Under the pieces are notes generated by a model, which ran no database searches, was not told the DNA's origin, and worked only from the letters and a program-made list of their open reading frames with translations. A DNA stretch of 64,000 nt from Artocarpus heterophyllus (lineage: Eukaryota; Streptophyta; Magnoliopsida; Rosales; Moraceae), in contig CM046353.1 in the NCBI GenBank assembly GCA_025403435.1, forward strand, positions 29,414,602 through 29,478,601, given 5' to 3'. The translations under genes were made by a program, and so were the position numbers. Position 1 is the first letter of the stretch; each line of letters begins with the position of its first letter. Of the stretch, positions 22,145 to 33,703 are shown one piece after another.

Positions 22145-24147
22145 TGTTAGACATGTATGCCCTAAGGAGTAAAAATGTAATACATTTTTGGAGACATTTT
22201 TATCAATAAAGAATTTATTCATATACCAAATCTTGTCCTCTTTACGTTCATATTTGTTGAATGTATGATAAGTAAACAGTAGTTTGAGACTGTCAGTCTA
22301 AACCTTAAGAATTAGGCATATGATGGACTGATTTTGCAGAAGACACGATTCTTAAGGTGACGGTCTAAAACATATGATCTGCAATCAAGAGAATAAAGTT
22401 GGGCACTTTATTCATGTAAAGATTGTTATGTTGTCTATATCCCTTTTGGGAGATGGTTTGTCTTGACCATCGGAGTTGGACTCCATGAATAGAAACATTG
22501 GCACGTTGTCATAGGTGACGATGTGTTGGATCGGGACATAAAGTGAATTGATTTGGATTAATAATTCTGTCTTGGCAAATCAATTCACTTTAGACAGTCA
22601 TTTGTATTGTATCTTAATCCTGAGATGAATAGTGGGCCCGTTGTCTCGACTTGTGTCTTTTGATGTTCCAAAGGGTGACTTCCACATCTCAATAGTGGTA
22701 TGCATGCCGGTACGTTGGAGGCATGACTCTTGATGGCGTAGACTTGTTATTCATAGATATGGAATCCATAGCTCCTCTTTAGGAGTAATGATATCCTCTT
22801 ATATGCGTTCTCCTGTAATTGGAAAACTAGAGCGCTCAACCATTTGGATACATAGGTGTAACCAAATGGTATACTATCTTTAGATGGTAAGTTTTCTAAT
22901 GGTGAGACAATGGAACGTAAGATAAAATTAATCGGGAAGGTAAAACAGAACTTGTCCTTAAGCCGATTATGGATTATCATATGGGGATACGATACACTAT
23001 GATATGTCATGGAGACTTAGCTATACGAGCTTCGTAATTCTATAAAGTTTGTGAGTGTAGCTCCAAGCTTTTAGTGGAGTAGTGTTGGAGTTGATAATTG
23101 TGAAATGTATATCTGGGATATTGGGTTTCATAATTATCATGAGCTTAAACTTTATAGGTCCATTTTGGTCCCCTTTGCTAGCTCACAAAATCCTGTAACG
23201 ACACGACGTGCTTTTCCAATAATTGGTGACTTATGTCGGATTTATCATATTAGTTTAAAATTTGTAAGAATTAAATAATTCATGTCTGTTTATCGGTTGA
23301 ATTAATTTTGTAAGAAATTAGTTCAAGATAAACTTGTTAAATTATTGCGGTTAGATAATTCTTGTCTGTTTATCGGTTGATTTAATTTTGGACAAATTAG
23401 ATCAAGATAAACTTGTAGAATTATTGTGAATTGATTTATTTTCTTAGAGATCTTGATAACGTTTGTTTTGATCAGATAACTTCTCTATTGGGTTATTTGA
23501 ATCAAAACTGAGACTTTAAACTTTAGAATCTTAGGTGGAAAATAAAAGATTCGCAAAGATTTTTTCTCGGGAGTTCGGCCTGTCGGATGACGTGTTCGGC
23601 CTGCCGATGGGGCCTGTTCAGCCTACCGATCAGTGAGATATAAGATTACACATTTTCACGCGGATCTTATCAGATATTGATCCGAACTTGATTCTATTTC
23701 GAGTTTTTGAGACCTAATCTGATAAAGACTAACCCCAGGACCAATGGCTATATAAAGGGAGTGAGTCTCATGATTTACTCAGATCAATTGAGAGATTAAG
23801 AGTGATACTCTTCTAGTAAGCATCTGAAATAACTCCCTGAGAGCTTTTGTTCACAAATCACGAACACTAGCTTTGGGTTCTCTCTATTGGTTGGAAGGAG
23901 AGTCACTGGTGAAAGAGCTGTACGTGTGAGCCCACACTCACTCCGGTTGTGGATAGAGAATAGCAAAAAAGACCAGTTGGTTCAGGCTCTTCTTGAACGT
24001 TACTTCTCTACACAGGTTACAGAGGTTCTTCACACAAAGGTTAGTAAGATCTGTCTAATTTATACATATAGTATGTCAAACTTGTGTTTTGGAAATTACT
24101 CTGATGAAAAAATTTTTAAAATTCCTCTGCGCACCACGTTTCTAACA
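22145..24147 (+). repeat. Copia 3' LTR, plus strand (chimera 3 right arm)
   Basis: Starts TGTTAGACATG after the polypurine tract (22131-22144), ends TCTAACA at 24141-24147, the intact terminal inverted repeat. TATA box at 23749-23757. Three motifs TTCGGCCTGTCGGAT, TTCGGCCTGCCGAT and TTCAGCCTACCGAT start at 23574, 23595 and 23617. Confidence 0.9.
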
Positions 24148-24529
24148 CAAGCAAGATTGCACTTCGGATTCAACGATAGAGGCCGAGTACATGGTAGCTA
24201 GTGATGCTTCGAAAGAAGAAGTGTGGCTCTAGAAGTTCCTTGGGGATCTTGATATAGTTCCTAGTATGGATAAGGCAGTATCGTTGTATTGTGATAACAC
24301 TACAATGACAGCTAATGCTAAGGAACCAATATTTCACAAGAAGAATAAGCATACTCATTGGAAGTGTCATGTGATAAAGGACTTCGTTGAGGATGGGCAT
24401 GTTGTAGTATGCAAAACCGCATCTGAGGACAATTTAGCTAATCTTTTCATGAAGAAACTAACTACGAGAGTTTTCAAGAAGCATGTGAAGGCTATAAGGA
24501 TGCGAGATATGTCGTATTTACTCACTTAG
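24148..24529 (+). pseudogene. Ty1-copia RNase H C-terminal fragment (right arm of chimera 2)
   Basis: It starts directly after the preceding LTR, at CAAGCAAGATTGCAC inside RNase H. It continues through a degraded EAEY block, KEEVWL, EPIFHKKNKHTH and HVIKDFVEDGH to the end of pol (24266-24529). The break lies only seven bases from the homologous break in chimera 1 (1464). It is more diverged than the copy at 21700, in keeping with the older minus-strand arm at 5483-7269. Confidence 0.82.
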
Positions 24530-24543
24530 TGTAAGTGGGAGAT

Positions 24544-26473
24544 CGTTAGATATAGTTCGCTAAGGAGTAAAATGTTGTAATATGTTTTTGGAGACATTTT
24601 ATTAATAAAGAGTTTATTTATTATTCATATGTTAAATGTTGTCCTTCTTATGTTTATTTCTATTGAATGTATGATAAGCACACAAGCATTTGAGACTGTC
24701 GGCCTAAACCTTTAAGAATCGTGCATATGATTGATAGATTGTGCGGAAGACATATATCTTAAAAGTGATGATCTAAATCATAAGATCTGCAATCGAGGAA
24801 ATAAAATTAGGTGCTTTAGTCATGCTAAGATTGCTTACATCCCTAACAGGAGGTGGCTTGTTTTGGTCATTAGAGTAGGACTCCATGAGTGGAAACATTT
24901 GTGCATTGTCATAGGTGATGATGTATTGGATGAGGACATAAAAGTTGAATTGATTTGGTTAATCATTCCATTTGTGTAAATCAATTCACTTTTGACAATC
25001 GTATATGTTGTATCTTAATCCTAAAATGACTAATGGGCCCGTTATTTTGATTTATGTCTTTTGATGTACCAAAAGATGACATCCTTACTTAATGATGGCA
25101 TGCATACTGATACGTTGGAGGTACGACTCTTGATTAACATAGACTTGTTAATCATAGATAGGAAATCCATAGTTCTTTTTGTAGAGTTAATGATATTCTC
25201 TCATATGCATTATCATGTAATTGAAAGATTGGAGCACTCAACCATTTAGATACATAGGTGTAATCAAATGGTATACTATCTATGGATAGTAAGTATTCCA
25301 ATGGTGTGATAATGGAACATAAGATAAAAATAATCAGAAAGGTAAAACAAAATTTATCCTTAAGTCGATTATGAATATCCTATAGTGGTGTGATGTATTA
25401 TAATATGTCATGGATGGTTGGCCTATGGAAGCTTAGTAATTTTGTATAGTTCGAGAGTGCAGCTCTAAGCGTTTAGTAGAATAGCGTTAGAGTTCATAAT
25501 TATAAAATATATATCTGGGATATTGTATTTTATAATTATAAGAGCTTGAACTTTATATGTCTATCGGTCCCATTTCTTAGTTCATAATAAATCCTATAAC
25601 GATACGGCATGTTTTTCCTATATATTGTTGATTTATGTTAAATTATTGGATTGGCTAAAATTTGAGTTAATTAGATTAAATAATTCATGTTAGTTTATCG
25701 GTTGAATTAATTTTGTGAATTAATTCAAAATAAACATGTTGAATTATTATGGATAATATTTTATTTGTATGGGTTTATTTGTATATGACTTTTTAATTAG
25801 ATAATTTTTCTATTGAGTTACTTAAATTAAAATTGAGGCTCTATAAAGGATACCCGGGTCAAATAAGATAGGATTTATCCAATTGGTTGAGATGGGATCT
25901 ATCAGATCAACTTGAGGAGTTCAAATTCGATTCAAACTCTAGTATCGCGATAACGTGATTGACCATGGCAGTTAAAGACAGATACGTGTTTTTGCATGTT
26001 TTTACTCTAAAACTGTTTCAAACTCAAATTTTGAGGCCTTATCTGATAATGATTTACCCTAAGTCTAACCACTATAAATAGGGGTGAGTTTTCTTAGTTA
26101 TTTAGATCGTTTGACAAGTAAAGAGTAAGTACTCTAGTGTGAGAAACTCTGAAACTCCCAAAGAGCTATTGTTCAAAATCAAGGAACTTAGCTCTTGGTT
26201 TTCTCTAGTAGTTGGATGGAGTGTCACCAGAGGAAAAGCTATATAATGTATGACCATCTGCACTCTGATCATTGATAGAAAGTAGCAAAAAAGACCAATT
26301 AGTTGAGGCTCTTTTGGAATGTTCTTCTCTACATGGATTCGAGACCACTTAGCTATACAAAAGAGGCTAGTAAAATTTGTCATAATTTATATATTTAGCA
26401 AGTCAAACTTGCATTTTGGAAAATACTCTGATTTAAAAATTTTTAAATTCCACTGCGTAATCATTTTCCAACA
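24544..26473 (+). repeat. Copia 3' LTR, diverged copy
   Basis: Starts CGTTAGATA (TG changed to CG) after the tract at 24530-24543, ends TCCAACA at 26467-26473. TATA box TATAAATA at 26073-26080. The 21-bp motif array is not recognisable in this copy. The next base starts Athila-like gag. Confidence 0.83.
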
Positions 26474-27789
26474 GAAAGGACTCTTCGCAGATTGAGAAGA
26501 GAAAGTCAAGCTAGACCTTAAGCTATGGTTGAAGGTGACAACAATCAACAACTGGCTTTGCGGGACTATTTCAAGCCTATTGTCAATGACAATTATTTAG
26601 GGATTCAATGTTAAGCAACAAATGCTAACAACATTGAGTTGAAGCCAATGTTATTAGTATGGTGCAACAAAACCAATATAAGGGCTTGTCTCATAAGGAT
26701 CTGAATGTGCACCTTGTTATGCTCTTGGAGATATGTAACACTATCAAGCTCAATGGTGTATCAAAAGATGTCATTTAATTGCTCTTGTTTTCTTTCTCTC
26801 TTAGGGACAAAGTCGTGGGATTGTCTCTAATCCTTGCAACCTTGTATTGTGTCACTTGGGAAGATCTGGTGCAAAAGTTTCTCACTAAGTATTTCCCTCC
26901 ATCGATGACTTCTTAATTACAGGGTGAAATTGCTCAAGTTAGGCAAATGAACTTTGAGCCTCTATATAAATCATGAAAGCAGTTCAAGGATCTCATTAGG
27001 AAATGCCCTTAACATGGATACAAAGATTTGTTTAAAATCCAATTGTTTTATAATAGATTGAACTACAAATGAGGATTATTGTTAATGCGACAGCTGGTGG
27101 TACTTTATTGTCTAAAACTACAAAGGAATCTCAACTTCTTTTGAAGGAAATGGCCTCCAACAACTATCAGTGGCCAAATGCACAGTTAATCTTTAAAAAA
27201 GCTACAGGTGTTCATGAAGTTGATGCACTGGTTGCTCTTTCACCTGAAGTATCAGCTTTAACTAATCAAATCTTGGCTTTGACTACTAGAGAAGCTTCAT
27301 CAAGTAAAGATTCACGATGGTTGCTAATGCGTCTTATATAAGCGAAGGATGTAATCAAGAGCAAGTTTGATATGTGAACAATTAGAATTTCAACTATCGA
27401 GCCAATAATTTACTGACACATTATCATCGGGGACTTTGTAATCATGAAAATTTTTCTTTTGGGAATGCAAGAAATGTCTGGCAACCATTCCCGCTCAACC
27501 AACATATGGGCAAGAAGAAACCATCATCAAAAGAACTTGTGAGTACATTTGTTGTGGAACAAAGACATGGTTTGATAAGGATGATGTAAGGTTTAAAAGC
27601 ATTAAGACCCAATGTAAAAATACAAAGGACCATATGAAATCCTTAGATGTGCAAATTGGCCAACTTGCAAATACTCTTAAGACTCAACAAGGAAAGGAAT
27701 CCCAAGGACCATTGCAAGGCTATTATCTTGAAGAGTGGTAAAGATATAGAAGGTTCCAAACCCCAAAAAAACACAATCGAGGAAGAAAA
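26474..27789 (+). pseudogene. Athila/Tat-like gag
   Basis: The first codons read LRRLRRESQARP, then EGDNNQQLALRDY, a typical start region of Athila-like gag. The capsid core follows with stops in every frame. The clearest block is 27069-27341 (NATAGGTLLSKTTKESQLLLKEMASNNYQW). The 27640-27730 part (LDVQIGQLANTLKTQQ-like) is the usual gag C-terminal region. It is cut by the solo LTR at 27790. There are many nonsense codons, so it is old. Confidence 0.78.
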
Positions 27790-29822
27790 TGTTAGACATG
27801 TATGCCCTAAGGAGTAAAATATTGTAATATGTTTTTAGAGACATTTTATCAATAAAGAATTCAATTATTATTCATATACCAATTATTGTCTTCTTTACGT
27901 TCATGTTTATTGAATGTATAATAAGCAAATAAAAGTTTGAGACTATCAATCTAAATCTTTAAGAATCAGGCATATAATGGATAGATTATGTAGAAGACAT
28001 GATTCTAAAGAAGATAGTCTAAATCATAAAGTCCACAATTGAGGGAATAAAGTTAGGCATTTTATTCATGCTAAGATTGTTATGTTGTCTACATCCTTGA
28101 TGGGAGATAGTTTGTCTTGGCCATCAGAGTTAGACTCCAGAAGTAAAAACATTAGTACATTGTCATAGGGTGATGATGTATAAGATCGGAGTATAAAGTA
28201 GAATTGATTTGGATTACAAATTCCATCTATGCAAATCAATTCACTTTAAACAATCACATGTGTTGTATCTTAATCCTGAAATGACTAATGGGCTCGTTAT
28301 TTTGACTTATGTCTTTTGGTGTATCAAAGGGTGACATCCTGACTTTGTGATGGTATGCATACCGATACGTTGGAGACATGACTCTTGATAGCGTAAACTT
28401 GTTATTCATAGATATGGAATCCATAGCTCCATTGGTGGAGTCAATGATATTCTCTTAAATGCGTTATTTTGTAATTGAAAAACTAGAGCACTCAACCATT
28501 TGCATACATAGGTGTAACCGAATGGCATACTGTCTTTAGATGGTAAGTTTTCTAATGGTGAGACAATAGAACGTAAGATAAAAATAATCAGGAAGATAAG
28601 ATAGAATTTATCCTTAAGCCAATTATGAATATTCTATAGGGATACGACGCATTATGATATGTCATGGGCACTTAGCTAATTTAGAGCTTTGTAATTTTAT
28701 ATAGTTCGAAAGTGCAGCTCTAAGCTTTTAGTAGAGTGGCGTTAGAGTTGATAATTATAAAATGTGTATCTGGGATATTATGGCCCCATTTGGTTTCATT
28801 CTCAAAATTTTTGGAAATGCTTTTGCATTTTTTTGAGGCAAAAATTTTAAAAACACTCTCAACACAATTTTCAAAAAATTCCTATTTTTCAAAACAAAAC
28901 ATTCTCACCTCATTTAAAAACAATACCAAACAGCCCCTATATGTTATAATTATCGGAGCTTGAACTATATAGGCCAATCAGATCCCATTTGCTAGCTCAT
29001 AATAAATCCTGTAACGATATGACATGCTTTTCCAATAAATTGGTGACTTATATTAAAATATTAGATTGGCTAAAATTTAATAGGATTAAATAATTCATAC
29101 TTGTTTATCGTTTGAATTAATTTTTGTAAACTAATTCAAGATAAACTTGTTGAATTATCGGAAGTATTTATTTCCTAGAGATTATCTAGATATGACTGTT
29201 TTAATCAAGTAGCTTGTCTTTTGGGTTATTTGAATTAAAACTGAGGGTTTATCCAAAGAATCTCATGTGGGAAATAAAATATTCTCAGGGATCATATTAT
29301 CGCAAGTTCGGTAGTCTAATCAGTTTGTTTGGCCTACCGATGAATGAAGTTTGACAAGCCAATCCGTTAGTTTGGCCTATGGATCTAGCGATAATTTGAT
29401 AATGACCAACCTTGAGGATGACCTTTATAAATAGAGAGTGAGTTTTCTAAGTTATTTAGATCAGTTGAGAAGTTAAGAGTGAGTACAATAGTGTTAGATA
29501 CTATACAACTCCTTAAGAGTTTTTGTCACAATCACAAACCTCTGCTCTGGGTCTGCTTAATTGGATGAAAGGAGAGTCACTTGGGAAGAGCTAAACGACA
29601 TGTGCCCACACACTTTGATTGTGGATAGAGAATAACAAAGAAGATCAATTGGTTAGAGCTCTTCTAAAGCGTTCTTCTCTCTACAGATTATAGAAGCTCT
29701 TTAGTATACAAAGGTTAGTAAGATCTTATTAATTTATGTATATAGCATGTCCACTTATGTTTTGAAAAATACTCTAATTTAAAAAATTTTAAAAATTCTA
29801 CTACATACTAGCTTTTTCAATA
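27790..29822 (+). mobile_element. Solo copia LTR with TSD GAAAA
   Basis: A single LTR (TGTTAGACATG...CAATA) without flanking polypurine tract or primer-binding site, inserted in the Athila-like element. GAAAA at 27785-27789 is repeated at 29823-29827. It probably arose by recombination between the two LTRs of a full copy. TATA box at 29426-29433. Four TTCGG/TTTGG-type motifs start at 29307, 29328, 29350 and 29371. It carries a MITE at 28782-28937. Confidence 0.9.
28782..28937. mobile_element. 156-bp MITE inside the solo LTR
   Basis: Comparison with six other LTR copies shows an extra segment between GGATATT and the TAATTATC block. Its ends are GGCCCCATTTGGT and ACCAAACAGCCCC (imperfect 13-bp inverted repeats, 9 of 13 matching). 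It is bordered by TAT on both sides (28779-28781 and 28938-28940). Removing the segment and one TAT restores the length of the other LTRs. The 3-bp TSD and GGGGCTGTTTGG-type end resemble Tourist/PIF-Harbinger MITEs. The interior is A/T-rich with AAAATTTT and TTTTGAGG blocks and no gene. Confidence 0.78.
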
Positions 29823-31490
29823 GAAAATTCCATGCTAAAGCAACCAAAGGAGAGTGTCAAACCTTCAATATCATTTCTGAATAATCTTCCATTCATCACA
29901 CCTCCATTACCATTCTGACAAAGGTTCCAAAAGAAGAAGTTTGATGCTCAATTTTCCAAGTTCTTAGAGTTCTTCAAGAAGATTCATGTCAACATTCCTT
30001 TTGCAGACGCTCTTCAACAAATGCCATGCTATGTAAAATTCATGAAGGATGTCATGTCTAAGAAGCAGAGATTAGAGGACTACAAGACAATAAATTTCAC
30101 AGAGGAATGTAGTGCTATCCTTGAACAAAAATTACCACAAAATTGAAGGATCTGGGAAGCTATACTAATTCGTGCACCATTGGTAGTTCTACTTTTGAGA
30201 GGGCTCTATGTGATCTTAGAGCAAGCATAAATCTTATGCCTCTCAACATGTTTTAGAACCTAGATTAGGGGAGGTGACATCGACCGCTATTACTTTGCAA
30301 ATGGGTAATAGGTCTCTCACTTATGGAAAAGGTATTATTGAGGATGTGATAAAGAAGGTAGATAAGCTCATTTTCAAAGTTGATTTTGTTGTTCTAAGTA
30401 TGGAATAAGACCATGAGATTCCTAACATTCTAGGGCGGCATACTTTTCTACTAAGAAAGCTTTGATTGATGTGCACAATGGGAACTTGCACTCTAGGTTA
30501 ATGAAGAGGAGGTCAAATTCAACATTTTCCCCAACATGAAGTTTATGAAAGAACGGTGGGCTTGCAATTGAGTAGACGTAATTGATTTTTGTGTGCAAGA
30601 ATTCAAGCAAGACGTTGTGTATGGTGATCCTTTAGAGCATTGACTTACTACTTTGTTGTCTAAGATGGATTTCAATGAGGATTTTTACGTCGTGGATGTT
30701 GGCATGGTGGATTATATTCTAGCTCCTATGGCTTAAGGGGATAATATTGATTTGGTGTCCATTATTCAGAGCTCTAAGGGATCTTTGGATGTTTCAAGGT
30801 CAACTCATGACGCATTGCTGTTGAAGCAATTACCCGATCATCTTTAATGTGCCTTCTGGAAAGAAAATTCCACTATACCAATGATTATTTCGGTGTCTGC
30901 TTTCGATTGGTATATTTTCAACATCAAAGGCATAAGCCCCATAATTTGTATGCATAAGATCCTTATGGATGACTCTTACAAGCCAACAATTGAGCACCAA
31001 AAAATTGAATCCAACCATGAAAGAAGTCGTAAAAGCTGACGTCTTGAAGTTACTTAATACTAGAATTATTTATGCAATCTCCAATAGTTCTTGGTGAGCT
31101 TAGTGCAAGTGGTTCCCTAAAAAGGGTGGAATAACAGTGGTGAAGAATGATAACGATGAGTTTTATCACTACTAGAATGATGACAAGGTGGCATGTATGC
31201 ATTGATTATAGGAAGCTCATCAAAGCCACATGGAAAGATCATTTTCCTCTCTTTTTCATTGATCAAATGCTAGATCGGTTGGTAGGCAATGATTATTATT
31301 GCTTCCCTGACAGTTGTTCGGGCTACAACCAAATTGCCATAGCCCACAAAGACCAAGAGAAGATAACCTTCACGTGTCCCTATGGTACATTTGTTTTTCG
31401 TCATATGCCCTTTAGTTTATGTAATGCTCCCGCTAAGTTCAAAAGGTGCAGGATGGCCATGTTCTTCGATATGGTGGAGGATATTATAGA
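29823..31490 (+). pseudogene. Athila/Tat-like protease and N-terminal reverse transcriptase
   Basis: After the solo LTR the pol frame resumes with the block NIPFADALQQMP and EECSAILEQKLP (about 29980-30140). The protease then reads CDLRASINLMPL at 30210-30250, where the catalytic D-L-G-A signature has G changed to R. RT begins around 31030 (VVKVLKLLNT-like). It is clear at 31190-31480: HVCIDYRKL, DHFPLFFIDQMLDRL, SGYNQIAIA and MPFSLCNAPAKF. RT stops at 31490, a few codons before its catalytic box, which lies beyond the chromovirus at 40608-40619. Many stops in the protease part. Confidence 0.83.
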
Positions 31491-32638
31491 TGTCACGCCC
31501 CAAAGTACGGGAGTTGACGTGGCGGATTATTTAAGTTAATTAAAATCAAGAGTTTAGGAGTTGGATTAAATAATAAACGACTAGGTTTTCAAAACAGCAC
31601 CTTATAAAAGAGTTTATATACATTAGGCAATTAAAATCATTAAACAAATATAATAAAATAGTAAAGCTGCAAGTATGGGTCCCACTGACCCACAACTTGT
31701 GCACACACATGGTACAGATAATATTATAAATACAATCACAGTCTAGATACAAATAAAGTTAAAATCTTACATGCCTTGATTAATTAATACAGAGATATAC
31801 TAGTTCTTCTACTGCTCTTAGGTTCGGACCGTCGAATCCTCTCCGAACCTAAATGGAAAACCACCTAGAAGGGGAAATTTAAAACAAATAAAACGTGAGC
31901 GAAAGGCTCAGTAGGACTATGTTTTATAAAATAATTTAATTTAAAGAAACATTTCATTATCCGGGAATTATTTAAAAGAAACCTTAAATGAATAAATAAA
32001 TAAATAAATTTGAGTAAAACCATTCTTACCCAGAACAGTTTACCCATATGACCAATAATATCATTTTCCTTTCCTAGGCAAACCAAAATAATATCACCAC
32101 TGTAGTGGCCCAGCTGGGTTTCGAGACCTGCCCCCAAGGTCGATCGCTACATGACCCGATCTCTGATATGGCATCATGCCTATATGTTTATTATCATCAT
32201 CATTCAAAACCCAATTACCGAGTGTTGTCATTTACATTCATTATAAAATTCATTTCAGTTCACGGTATATTAAAATATAACCGATAAATCCATTTTCAAA
32301 CAACCATTGAAAACATGTTAATAGAAATCCTTTTCAAAGCCAAATCATTTTGAAACTAGGCTACCAAGGAATAGGGTAGAAGTCCTACCTCGATACTCGT
32401 GCCGGTGCCCCACACCGTAATCCCGGTCCGCTATACGTTAGCTCCGTGGAACCACGAACGATCGTAGATACAAACTAAGTTGATCATTATCTAGTTTGAG
32501 ACATTCTATGTTACTAAATCATTTCATGATGTCCTAGTGTGCCATTTGTATCTTTAAAATCATTCTATAAGGTTGGAATTTAAATCGGGGTTCAAAACAG
32601 TAAAAACGGGTGAAAATCACAAAATTTTTCATGCCTCG

Positions 32639-32812
32639 ACCGGCCTACCGGACTCCCTGCTTCGGCCGGCCGAACTGCACAGTTTGGCCTGCCGGAAGCA
32701 AAGTTCGGTCGGCCGAACATCCCCAAGTTTGGCCTGCCGGACGGAAGAACACCAGCCTGCCGATCCCTATTTTGGCCTACCGAACACGTGGTCTGGCCTG
32801 CCAAACTGGAAA
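32639..32812. repeat. Tandem array of TTCGGCCTGCCGA-like units, about 21-bp spacing
   Basis: Unit starts at about 32639, 32661, 32683, 32704, 32728, 32751, 32771 and 32792 (spacings 20-24). The second unit contains a perfect 14-bp palindrome TTCGGCCGGCCGAA at 32661-32674. The surrounding LTR is AT-rich, so the array stands out by composition. The same core occurs in the copia LTRs of this window. Confidence 0.8.
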
Positions 32813-33280
32813 AACCCAGGAAATTGAGCCACGGGTTTTCGATTTCCCCAAAACACAAATCTTGATTCTAACCAGTTTTTCTCAAATCCCGGGCATGGAA
32901 AACAATCATAGTTGATAGAAAAACATACTAGAACACATTTGAACTCATTTAAACAAGATTTAAACTCAAAAATCTCAAAAATCTGAAATTGAGAAAATAG
33001 GGAGAAAAATAGAAAATCTTGAATCCAATCCGTTTTTCTTCAATCTAAGCTTAGATTCTAGTTATTCTAAGTTCATTTAACTCAAATCAACGGTTTTCTA
33101 GGCTTAAACAAACCTAGATTTCACAAATGCACAAAATTGAAAATTTTGGAAAAAGTTTAGAAATTTCAAAACTAACCTCGAATCGAAGCTTCAATCCGCG
33201 TTCTCGGCTGCCAAATCACGTTCCCGAGCTTCCTCCTTGCTAACCTGAAGCTTGGATTCGAATTTGGTTTCAAAAAATTT

Positions 33281-33380
33281 GAGAGAGAATTTGAGAGAGA
33301 ATGAGAGGGTCTCGGGCAGAGAAGAGAGAAAGAGAGAGACCTGAGAGTGTGAGGAGAGAGGAGGAAGGGAGAGAATAAAT
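33281..33380. repeat. GA-rich tract in chromovirus LTR
   Basis: Imperfect GAGAGA runs on plus, hence CT-rich on the coding (minus) strand, ending beside CTATTTATTC on minus (TATA-like). It is repeated at 40224-40323. CT-rich tracts are common near plant transcription starts; the promoter role is inference. Confidence 0.5.
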
Positions 33381-33655
33381 AGAGGGAAACGGTGGGTGGT
33401 TTTACTGTGTGAAAACCATGTGCCACCCACGGTTTTGTAAAACGAAGTATTTTTAACATTTTACAAATTGTTGTGTTTTAAAACTTAAAACATCATTTTA
33501 AAACAATGAGAAATCATTTGAATTCATTAAATTAACAAAACAACCAAAATTTCAAAATCCAACCAAGTAATCAAATTAATGTTGAAACATTAATTATGGC
33601 ACACTAATTCATCATTTATATTACATTAACATTAAATAAATTTCGGGGCGTTACA

Positions 33656-33671
33656 ACTCTCCACCCCTAAA
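33656..33671 (-). other. Chromovirus polypurine tract
   Basis: On minus TTAGGGGTGGAGAGT ends exactly at the start of the 3' LTR (TGTAACGCC). This form is typical for Del/Tekay-type elements. Confidence 0.8.
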
Positions 33672-33703
33672 AGAAATTTTGCCCTCGAAATTTACATCTC
33701 ATT

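Larger units (their letters stand above)
16152..24147. mobile_element. Inverted copia chimera (chimera 3): two outward-facing 3' arms
   Basis: From left to right: LTR on minus (16152-18157), minus-strand RNase H, RT, integrase, protease and gag knuckle (18158-21373), then plus-strand RT end and RNase H (21374-22130), polypurine tract and plus LTR (22145-24147). Both outer termini are the U5-type LTR end. There is no 5' LTR, primer-binding site or gag start. The join at 21373/21374 shares about three bases (TCT) between the parental sequences. The five bases outside the ends (GATAC left, CAAGC right) do not match, so simple integration with a TSD is not supported. A strand-switch or fold-back product is one explanation; stepwise rearrangement is another. 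Confidence 0.6.
31491..33655 (-). repeat. Chromovirus 3' LTR
   Basis: 2165 bp, paired with 38397-40598. It lacks a short GGAAAATTTTAATTAA-type duplication present in the other LTR. It contains an eight-unit motif array (32639-32812) and a purine-rich tract (33281-33380). Open frames on both strands here (for example 32573-32915) are by-products of the 21-bp array. Confidence 0.93.

Noticed and set aside
22747..23010. Frames MTYHSVSYPH-like on minus in several LTRs
   Set aside because: Antisense open stretches inside LTRs, shifted or broken in each copy.
16152..24147. Chimera 3 as a normal full-length element with inverted LTRs and TSD
   Set aside because: Five bases outside each end do not match (GATAC and CAAGC), and one end would need a 5' LTR with PBS, which is absent.
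24544..26473. Second solo LTR
   Set aside because: A polypurine tract and RNase H directly precede it, so it is a 3' LTR of a truncated element, and no TSD pair flanks it.
32639..32812. Regular short repeats with similar spacing as a possible CRISPR array
   Set aside because: Units are about 21 bp including spacer, degenerate, within an LTR of plant DNA; no cas genes and no repeat-spacer structure.
32573..32915. Overlapping open frames on both strands with a seven-residue repeat, looking like a small repeat protein
   Set aside because: They lie inside a chromovirus LTR. The repeat is the 21-bp motif array, which stays open in several frames because it has few stops. The homologous LTR differs by a unit and frame structure is not kept.
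33172..33459. 95-residue minus frame duplicated at 40115-40402 with near-identical sequence
   Set aside because: Conservation is due to the two LTRs being recent copies. The composition reflects a CT-rich tract, with two overlapping frames equally open.
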